A DNA stretch of 5,206 nucleotides from Oceanospirillaceae bacterium UBA1126 (GTDB taxonomy: Bacteria > Pseudomonadota > Gammaproteobacteria > Pseudomonadales > Balneatricaceae): contig DCAT01000069.1 in assembly GCA_002312935.1 (NCBI GenBank), forward strand, positions 1 through 5,206, given 5' to 3'. Below are positions 1-5,206 of the stretch, piece after piece (position 1 is the first letter of the stretch; each line of letters opens with the position of its first letter). A program made the translations under genes and the position numbers. A model generated the notes under the pieces. The model saw only the letters and a program-made list of their open reading frames with translations, had not been told where the DNA came from and made no database searches.

Positions 1-143
1 TTATGCAGTATGCGCGAGCGCAACAAAAGCAAGCAAGCGTCTAAATGTAGAACTTCTGCGACAGTTAATGCCAAATAAACGCTACCCTTGGTGTAAATTG
101 ATCCTCTAAAACATGGCAGTATGTCACTTTATTTTTGACTTGA

Positions 144-181
144 TTAAGTTACAAACAAAGCGTGCTTTGTTTGTAACTTAA
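144..181. repeat. Perfect 17-bp inverted repeat (hairpin) over the sauT stop codon
   Basis: Positions 144-160 and 165-181 are exact reverse complements, separated by the 4-nt loop CGTG. The arms are AT-rich (4 G/C of 17). The TAA stop of the ligase gene (180-178) lies inside the arm. No run of T follows the stem on either strand, so it is not a textbook intrinsic terminator. It may still mark the transcript end as a 3' stabilising or Rho-related structure, or be a protein-binding palindrome. The symmetry is directly visible; the role is inferred. Confidence 0.85.
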
Positions 182-1737
182 CTAGGAAAATTTTCTACTT
201 GCTCAACTAGCTTTAACCGCTGCACTTTACCTGAGGGACCCTTAGGAAGGTCGTGTAGGAAGTAAATCTGTTTTGGCGTTTTAACTTGTCCAAGTTTGCT
301 CTCACAAAATGCGATCAGCTCAATTTCTGTCGTGGCTTTTCCCTTAGCCAACACAACACACGCCACGACTTCCTGGCCATAGTGGAGGTCTTCAATGCCA
401 ATTGCTGCGGCTTCCATTACCGCAGGGTGGGTATAGAGCACATCATCTATTTCACGTGGTGCAATATTTTCTCCACCTTTAATAATTAATTCTTTTATGC
501 GTCCAGTAATAAAGCAAAAATTGTCCTCATCCATGATTGCTAAATCGCCAGTGTGCAACCAACCCTCAGCATCAATAGTCTCTTCAGTTACCTTAGGGTT
601 TTTGTAATAACAGCGCATTACACATTTACCCTTTACTAACAATTCCCCTTCAATTCCCCTTGCTGCCTCTTGCCCAGACCGGTTTATAACTTTTATCTGA
701 GTGCCAAACGCAACGCCAGGAGAACCATATTTATTCTTAAGTGGCGGTAATGGGTTGGATAGTATTTGTGCAGAAGTTTCTGTAAGCCCCATCGTTTCAA
801 CAATAGGAACACCAAACTTTTGTTCAAATCCTGAATGCAATGCTGGGGGCAATGCTGCAGAGGCTGAACGCCCAAACCGAACTTTTGTGGGTGCTTGCTC
901 TAACTGCTCTCGCTGCCCTTGGCAGTCTTGATGCATTAAATAGGAAATAATAGTGGGCACCACACTAAACCAACTGCACCTAGACTCAACCACCCAAGCC
1001 CAAAAACGAGATGTACTAAAACCGTGTGGCAAGACCAGACTACTACCGCTAACAAGGCAGGCCATCACAGACACGCATTGTGCATTGATATGGCACAATG
1101 GTAGCACGCACAAACCCCGATCAGCGCTGGTTAGTTCGTGAGCTACTGAAGTATTCATGCCGCCTGCTATCAAATTTTCATGGGTTAGCACTACGCCTTT
1201 AGGTTGGCCTGTAGTCCCTGATGTATACATTAAAAGGGCATCACTTTGGGCCAAGATAGGTGCCAACTTAATACCACTGGCAGAAGCTTTTGCCCAACTA
1301 GGGCCATGGTCTTCATGGGCATCAATCAACTGGATGTTTTTGGGTAGCTTGTCACCTAAGTTCAATACCAAAGACTTGGATGCCGCAGATATAAACACTA
1401 CTTTAGTGTCTGAATGTTGCAAAACATAGAAAATTTGGTCAGGACCTGCCGCAGGGTTAAGGGGTGAAATAATCAGGCCTGTGTATAGGGCACTTAAAAA
1501 TAATACCAACGCTGTCTTGCCATTTCCCATCATAAAGGAAATAGTGTCGCCTTGAACCAAGCCTAAGGCATGAAACTGAGCTGCATATTCCTGAGCTTCT
1601 TGCTCCAAATTCTTATACGTTAAGACACTTTGTGTCTCTGGAAAAACTGCATATACGGCATTAGGTTGCAGCCTAGCATGCTGGGATATGAGCGCCCTCA
1701 CAGTATGGGCAGGTGGCACATATTTAGGTAGGTTCAC
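178..1737 (-). CDS. sauT: AMP-forming acyl-CoA synthetase, probable sulfoacetate-CoA ligase SauT
   Basis: A 519-residue cytoplasmic enzyme of the ANL (acyl-CoA synthetase) superfamily. It would activate a carboxylate with ATP to an acyl-AMP and then form the CoA thioester. All core motifs are intact: the P-loop YTSGTTGQPKG at residues 171-181, the GLTET motif at 317-321, GWLHTGDLA at 392-400 with the ribose-binding Asp398, the hinge and CoA-binding block GRIKELIIKGGENIAPRE at 412-429, and the C-terminal GPSGK with catalytic Lys504. The middle part (FSTSRFW at 240-246, SNPLPP at 327-332) resembles the oxalyl-CoA synthetase group, which suits a short dianionic acid. The start is GTG (1737-1735) and overlaps the TGA of the dehydrogenase gene as GTGA, with a weak AGG 8 nt upstream, so translational coupling is likely. 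The sulfoacetate assignment rests on the SauS-like neighbour; oxalate or malonate are alternatives. The stop codon lies inside a long hairpin. Family is certain, substrate moderately likely. Confidence 0.8.
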   Translation of the reverse strand: MNLPKYVPPAHTVRALISQHARLQPNAVYAVFPETQSVLTYKNLEQEAQEYAAQFHALGLVQGDTISFMMGNGKTALVLFLSALYTGLIISPLNPAAGPDQIFYVLQHSDTKVVFISAASKSLVLNLGDKLPKNIQLIDAHEDHGPSWAKASASGIKLAPILAQSDALLMYTSGTTGQPKGVVLTHENLIAGGMNTSVAHELTSADRGLCVLPLCHINAQCVSVMACLVSGSSLVLPHGFSTSRFWAWVVESRCSWFSVVPTIISYLMHQDCQGQREQLEQAPTKVRFGRSASAALPPALHSGFEQKFGVPIVETMGLTETSAQILSNPLPPLKNKYGSPGVAFGTQIKVINRSGQEAARGIEGELLVKGKCVMRCYYKNPKVTEETIDAEGWLHTGDLAIMDEDNFCFITGRIKELIIKGGENIAPREIDDVLYTHPAVMEAAAIGIEDLHYGQEVVACVVLAKGKATTEIELIAFCESKLGQVKTPKQIYFLHDLPKGPSGKVQRLKLVEQVENFPS

Positions 1738-3140
1738 GAAAAATACCTGCGTTGGTAGTCTGCAAATATATCCTCAACTGAAACTTCTCTAGAAGGGATA
1801 GTTTGAACCACTTTAGTCACGTTCATGAAGTGGCGATAATGCACGTTTTGATCCGTCACATTACCACCCCAAGTACCACAACCCATGGATAATGAGAACG
1901 GCAAGCCATTATCAAAGCTACCACCTGTAGCGAAGCAATGGGGCTGATTTACAATAACACGGCATACTGGCATCTCAAGGCCTAGCGTTTCTGCTCGGTC
2001 AATCGATTGACTGTGCAGGCTCAATGAGTGACCTTTGCCTTGGTAGTTCAATATATCCACGGTGACCTGTTTGGCATGATCAAAATCTCGTGCTCGATAT
2101 ATGGTCAAAACCAGAGCCATTTTTTCACCAGAAAACGGGAAGTCGGCACCAGTCCCTGTCTCTTCTACCATCAAAAAATCAGCATCACAGGCTGCTTTGC
2201 GGGTAATGCCAGCAAGGTCACACATCACACCTACGGGCTTAGCCAACATAGCAGCATTGAGATGCCCTTTGTGCCATAAAACTGATTGTAAGCTTGCGGA
2301 TTCTTCTGGCGTTAATAAGCATGCATTAACCCCCGCCAATGCAGCCAACATATCGTTATAAATAGCATCGACTATGACCAAACTATTTTCTGAGGAGCAG
2401 CTAGTGGCATTATCAAACGTTTTTGAGGCTTTTATTTTAGCTGCAGCCGATGGTAAGTCTGCCGTTTCATCAATTAAGCTGGTGACATTACCCGCACCTA
2501 CACCAAACGCCGGCGTACCGCAGGTGTAAGCGGCTTTAACGTTATTTTGTGAGCCAGTAACTACCACAAGGTCCACTTGCTTGAGCAATTCCATACTCAA
2601 GTCTTTACTCACAGGAGTTGGCAAAGTTTGCACTAAATTACGTGGTGCACCAATGCGATCCAACTCCAGATATATTAATTCGATCAAGCGTGTACAGCTA
2701 GGCTGACCTTTCGGTGAAGGCGACAAAATAATAGCGTTACGACACTTAAGCGCGTTCAAAATCATATTCATGGGTGTTGCTACAGGATTAGTAGAAGGAA
2801 CAATTGCACCTACAATTCCTACAGGCCGAGCAATTTCCACAATACCGTTTTGTGGGTCTCGCTTAATAACACCTACAGTTTTAGCCTCTTTCAAATCACG
2901 CAATAAACCCAATGTTTTACGGTGATTCTTAGTGATTTTATCTGCTACCTTTCCCAATCCAGTCTCAGCGACTGCAAGTTCAGATAATGTTTGATTATTC
3001 ACTGGGTTAACCAGCGCCCAAGCAGCTGCAGTCACTAACTCATCAACGGCTACTTGATCATAGGCTTCAAGCAGCTTCTGTGCTTGACCAGCCTGCTGTA
3101 TTAACTGGGATACTTGGCTACTAGCGTCCATCTGTGCCAT
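1734..3140 (-). CDS. sauS: CoA-acylating aldehyde dehydrogenase, probable sulfoacetaldehyde dehydrogenase SauS
   Basis: A 468-residue cytoplasmic enzyme of the acylating aldehyde dehydrogenase family (EutE/PduP/AdhE-N type), with no alcohol dehydrogenase domain. In the proposed pathway it reduces sulfoacetyl-CoA to sulfoacetaldehyde with NAD(P)H; the reaction is reversible. Visible motifs are IVGAIVPSTNPVATPM at residues 109-124, VTGSQNNV at 194-201 and FGVGAGNV at 212-219 in the nucleotide-binding region, TFDNATSCSSEN at 241-252 with catalytic Cys248, EETG at 326-329, and MGCGTWGGN at 419-427. NATSCSSEN and FDNGLPFSLSMGCGTWGGN match my recollection of SauS proteins better than EutE/PduP, and 468 residues is about the SauS length. 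The ATG start is supported by a GGAGA 5-6 nt upstream. It is followed directly by the ligase gene, a pairing that matches sauST. Acylating dehydrogenases for malonyl-CoA or oxalyl-CoA are the main alternatives. Confidence 0.82.
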   Translation of the reverse strand: MAQMDASSQVSQLIQQAGQAQKLLEAYDQVAVDELVTAAAWALVNPVNNQTLSELAVAETGLGKVADKITKNHRKTLGLLRDLKEAKTVGVIKRDPQNGIVEIARPVGIVGAIVPSTNPVATPMNMILNALKCRNAIILSPSPKGQPSCTRLIELIYLELDRIGAPRNLVQTLPTPVSKDLSMELLKQVDLVVVTGSQNNVKAAYTCGTPAFGVGAGNVTSLIDETADLPSAAAKIKASKTFDNATSCSSENSLVIVDAIYNDMLAALAGVNACLLTPEESASLQSVLWHKGHLNAAMLAKPVGVMCDLAGITRKAACDADFLMVEETGTGADFPFSGEKMALVLTIYRARDFDHAKQVTVDILNYQGKGHSLSLHSQSIDRAETLGLEMPVCRVIVNQPHCFATGGSFDNGLPFSLSMGCGTWGGNVTDQNVHYRHFMNVTKVVQTIPSREVSVEDIFADYQRRYFS

Positions 3141-3145
3141 TTAAA

Positions 3146-3150
3146 TCTCC
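3146..3150 (-). promoter_or_regulatory. Ribosome binding site of sauS
   Basis: GGAGA reads on the minus strand and ends 5 nt before the ATG at 3140, a good Shine-Dalgarno match at normal spacing. It fixes the start of the dehydrogenase gene. Two of its G residues can also pair in a hairpin (arms 3149-3161 and 3169-3176). Confidence 0.7.
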
Positions 3151-3202
3151 ACATCAAACCGCTGTTAACGGTGTGGTTTTAGTTGGGGCAAAAAAGGGCC
3201 AA

Positions 3203-3225
3203 CTGCTAAGACTGGGTCTAAGCAG
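3203..3225 (-). terminator. Possible partial terminator or processing hairpin between the tctC-like gene and sauS
   Basis: Arms at 3203-3212 and 3216-3225 pair over 10 positions with one mismatch (A·A on the plus strand, U·U in the transcript) and a 3-nt loop. In the direction of transcription a run of six U (plus-strand 3195-3190) comes 7 nt after the stem. That gap is longer than in a normal intrinsic terminator, so full termination is unlikely. Partial read-through or 3' protection of the binding-protein message would be reasonable, because receptors are usually needed in excess over enzymes. Confidence 0.35.
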
Positions 3226-3257
3226 CGGCACCAAGCACTAAAATAACTACAGGGTTA

Positions 3258-4232
3258 CTATAAATCAGACAACAGATCAGTAAGGTAAGCTTGACGCTCA
3301 ACCCACATTTTCTTAACGTCATCTCGTGACATAATGCGCATTGGCGAACCGCCAGCCATCATTTTTTTAGCCACTTTAGCGTCTTGGAACATTAAATGAA
3401 CGCGTTCGGCAAGAAAACTTATAACCTCAGGCGGTGTCCCTTTGCGAGCCATAATGCCACGAAAGTTAACGCTAGAGTCATCTACGTTGATGCCTTGCTC
3501 TTTAAAGGTTGGCACGTCTGGCAAAAAGCTTTCTTCACGCTGATTGTCTGCTACAGCAAGAATCTTAATACGATCACCTTGGCGAAAGGCATCACTTAAG
3601 TTGTTAAAACCAGCCATAACTTGGCTACCTAACACCATCTTCATAGCAGCCACACCACCACCAGCAGGGATATATTTAGTGCTAATGTCTGCAGCTTTAT
3701 CAAGCTGTAAACTAGCAATGTGATGGCCTACATAAAGACCTGCACCGCTCACTGTTAATTTACCAGGATTCGCTTTTGACCAAGCCACAAGCTCTGTAGC
3801 TGAGTTGAATGGGCTATCTGCAGGCACTATAAGTACAGCAGGATCTGCTCCCCAGTTAGCGATGGGTTCTAAGTTATTAATATTGTAGGACGTATCAAAC
3901 TTGAGAGATTGTGCAATAAAGTGTGGCACGTTATACGCTGCAAGTTGATGCCCATCCTGGCTAGCACTGCTGGCGTACCAGTTCCAACCTTTTTGACCCC
4001 CTGCTCCGGGTTTATTAAAAATCACTATAGGCATATTGAGGTATTTTTCATTTCCCGCCATCATCGTGGCAATACGCGCTTGGAAATCCGTAGCACCACC
4101 TGGGCCATATGCCACAGCTACTTGGATAGGTGAGGTTGGGTATTCAGCAGCTAATACTGCTGCGCTGGGAGCTAACAACATTGTAGTCACTGCTGCCGTA
4201 ACGAAAGACGATTTTATTTTTTTTAGTATCAT
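3258..4232 (-). CDS. TTT-family (TctC/Bug) periplasmic solute-binding protein
   Basis: A 324-residue extracytoplasmic receptor of the tripartite tricarboxylate transporter family. It should bind a small organic anion in the periplasm and pass it to the TctAB permease encoded just upstream. The N-terminus is a typical Sec signal peptide: Lys/Arg-type charges at residues 4-7, a hydrophobic stretch at about 10-27, and likely cleavage after AVLA (residue 28). Bug-family landmarks are AYGPGGATD at 41-49, NKPGAGGQKG at 73-82 and LPDVPTFKEQG at 237-247. I chose the ATG at 4232-4230 because AAAAGG precedes it by 8 nt and the signal peptide then starts cleanly; a TTG at 4259 would add nine polar residues (ATNEKVSP) and lacks support. 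The ligand cannot be read from sequence; sulfoacetate or a related carboxylate is inferred from the downstream enzymes. The gap to the permease gene is 90 bp and to the dehydrogenase gene 117 bp. Confidence 0.9.
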   Translation of the reverse strand: MILKKIKSSFVTAAVTTMLLAPSAAVLAAEYPTSPIQVAVAYGPGGATDFQARIATMMAGNEKYLNMPIVIFNKPGAGGQKGWNWYASSASQDGHQLAAYNVPHFIAQSLKFDTSYNINNLEPIANWGADPAVLIVPADSPFNSATELVAWSKANPGKLTVSGAGLYVGHHIASLQLDKAADISTKYIPAGGGVAAMKMVLGSQVMAGFNNLSDAFRQGDRIKILAVADNQREESFLPDVPTFKEQGINVDDSSVNFRGIMARKGTPPEVISFLAERVHLMFQDAKVAKKMMAGGSPMRIMSRDDVKKMWVERQAYLTDLLSDL

Positions 4233-4240
4233 AGGACTTA

Positions 4241-4246
4241 CCTTTT
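4241..4246 (-). promoter_or_regulatory. Ribosome binding site of the TTT binding-protein gene
   Basis: AAAAGG on the minus strand lies 8 nt before the ATG at 4232. It decides the start against the in-frame TTG at 4259, which would sit upstream of this site and extend the protein ahead of its signal peptide. Confidence 0.65.
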
Positions 4247-4291
4247 CATTAGTGGCCAACTCAACCTAAGTGAGAGGCGTTTTATCTGCAC

Positions 4292-4310
4292 TATTTGGAG
4301 CACCCAAATA
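4292..4310. repeat. Small intergenic hairpin after the tctAB fusion gene
   Basis: Perfect 7-bp arms TATTTGG (4292-4298) and CCAAATA (4304-4310) flank a 5-nt loop. It starts 12 nt after the stop codon of the permease gene. No T run follows in the direction of transcription, so it does not look like a terminator. It could protect or delimit an mRNA end between permease and receptor, but a short AT-rich stem like this could also be chance. Confidence 0.4.
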
Positions 4311-4322
4311 ACGCGAATCTTT

Positions 4323-5206
4323 TTATAACAATCCTGGGGTTATCACCCTTAAAGACAAGCTGAACAGCCCATAAATCGCTGCCATAAAGCCAATGGATAC
4401 CCACAGTATTCTGGTGACTTGTTGTCGATTCTTACTGCCCGTATAGAGCATAACAATTGCTGTGAACGCCATCCAAGAAGCTAAGTAGAAGCCTGCTGTT
4501 TGCAGGAGCATCAAGTAGCCCGCAATCACAGCGATGCCCACACCAAGGTCTGACCACTCCACTAAGCCAGGACCAGATTTTTGGCGGCTCCAAGTGCGTA
4601 AAACATCAATTAACAATGCTACCGCAAACAGCGCCATCAGCACCGCTAATAAGAACGGGAAATCGTAGGCTTGGCTGCCGTCTTCCGACATCACCATAGT
4701 CAATACGACTACAGAGGCAACAACTGCACCTAACGCAGCAATACGGGCGCCCGGCGCAGATCGCTTCAGTTCTGCAGCAACTTCGCGGCGTTGCTTCACC
4801 TCTACCCAAACGCTATAACCAATCGATACCAAACAGACAAATATCAGTACCAAGTTGACAGCGCCTGTCATGAAGTAAGGCACCGCACCTTCCCCTGCTT
4901 CGGCAATCATCTTGCCCATAGAAAAGTTATCTTCTGCTATAGGGCCCAAAATAATGCCCAAGACAATGGGGGCAGCACTAAAGCCATACTTATTTAGCAA
5001 ATACATTAAACTACCAAGCACTATCATCAACACAACATCAGAGTAACTGTTCTGAATGCTATAGGTACCGAACACCGCAAGTACCGTTACAGCAGCAGCC
5101 ATATACTGAGATGGCACACGCATCACCCAATTGCTACTAGTGCGACTCAAGGCTAAACCGATAATCAGCATCAATACTTGTGCCACTAACAAAGAACCAA
5201 TGAACG
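4323..5206 (-). CDS. TctA-TctB fusion permease of a TTT transporter, partial (5' end outside window)
   Basis: The frame is open to the right edge, so only the last 293 residues are seen; the true start lies beyond the window. A TTG at 5192 is an internal leucine, not a start, because the codons before it (F-I-G-S) continue the TctA-type membrane helix. Visible residues up to about 135 are the C-terminus of the large TctA subunit: helices near 1-18, 34-50 and 55-70, the conserved APIVLGIILGPIAEDNF at about 78-94, and a helix near 114-134. A charged linker (KQRREVAAELKRS) follows. Residues from about 150 to 293 look like the small TctB subunit, with four hydrophobic segments, the FPFLLAVLMALFAV stretch at about 182-195 and the TAGFYLASW stretch at about 236-244. 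The protein sits in the inner membrane and drives secondary transport with the binding protein encoded next. TctA and TctB are separate proteins in the classical Salmonella tricarboxylate system. Substrate is inferred only from context. Confidence 0.85.
   Translation of the reverse strand, partial: FIGSLLVAQVLMLIIGLALSRTSSNWVMRVPSQYMAAAVTVLAVFGTYSIQNSYSDVVLMIVLGSLMYLLNKYGFSAAPIVLGIILGPIAEDNFSMGKMIAEAGEGAVPYFMTGAVNLVLIFVCLVSIGYSVWVEVKQRREVAAELKRSAPGARIAALGAVVASVVVLTMVMSEDGSQAYDFPFLLAVLMALFAVALLIDVLRTWSRQKSGPGLVEWSDLGVGIAVIAGYLMLLQTAGFYLASWMAFTAIVMLYTGSKNRQQVTRILWVSIGFMAAIYGLFSLSLRVITPGLL

Noticed and set aside
2..109. A plus-strand frame open from the left edge to a TAA at 107-109, which could be the tail of a convergent gene ending before the hairpin.
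   Set aside because: Only 35 sense codons are visible, a length expected often by chance. I recognise no motif in it, and another plus-strand frame is also open to position 78. More sequence to the left would settle it.
701..1429. Several plus-strand open frames of 60-90 codons across the ligase gene, and similar ones across the other genes.
   Set aside because: They lie antisense to long genes with intact family motifs, have no recognisable domains, and look like frame shadows.
3250..3275. A TATAGT resembling a -10 box at the end of the binding-protein gene, as a possible promoter for sauS.
   Set aside because: No acceptable -35 element lies 16-18 nt upstream and there is no extended -10 TG. 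The gap is short and the operon reading explains expression.
4211..4225. A run of eight A on the coding strand near the start of the binding-protein gene, as a possible slippage site.
   Set aside because: It encodes the lysine-rich start of the signal peptide in a single continuous frame, and nothing suggests programmed slippage.
4233..4259. A 27-base extension of the binding-protein gene to a TTG start.
   Set aside because: A good AAAAGG lies 8 nt before the ATG at 4232, and the extension puts polar residues ahead of a normal signal peptide.

Overview
This 5.2 kb window is one block of four genes. All lie on the minus strand, so transcription runs from the right edge to the left. In order of transcription they are: a membrane permease of the tripartite tricarboxylate transporter (TTT) family, with TctA and TctB parts fused and the start cut off by the right edge; a periplasmic TTT (TctC/Bug-type) binding protein; a CoA-acylating aldehyde dehydrogenase that resembles sulfoacetaldehyde dehydrogenase (SauS); and an AMP-forming acyl-CoA synthetase that fits sulfoacetate-CoA ligase (SauT). 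The dehydrogenase and ligase genes share 4 bp and are almost certainly translated together. The two upstream gaps are 90 and 117 bp and carry small hairpins but no convincing promoter or terminator.

The simplest reading is an uptake-plus-activation module for a small carboxylate. The binding protein captures it in the periplasm and the TctAB fusion carries it across the inner membrane. The ligase converts it to a CoA thioester using ATP, and the dehydrogenase reduces the thioester to an aldehyde with NAD(P)H. If the enzymes are SauT and SauS, the substrate is sulfoacetate and the product is sulfoacetaldehyde. That product would be split by sulfoacetaldehyde acetyltransferase (Xsc), which is not in the window. 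The unusual point is the pairing with a TTT transporter, since the characterised Cupriavidus necator sau cluster uses an MFS-type carrier (SauU). The substrate remains inferred: oxalate or malonate activation followed by reduction would use the same two enzyme families.

The organism is probably a proteobacterium: TTT systems with Bug-type receptors are mainly proteobacterial, and the base composition is moderate, somewhat below 50% GC by eye. A marine gamma- or betaproteobacterium is a guess. The left 177 bases hold no supported gene. Their one clear feature is a perfect 17-bp inverted repeat that contains the stop codon of the ligase gene. I found no RNA genes, mobile elements or CRISPR arrays.
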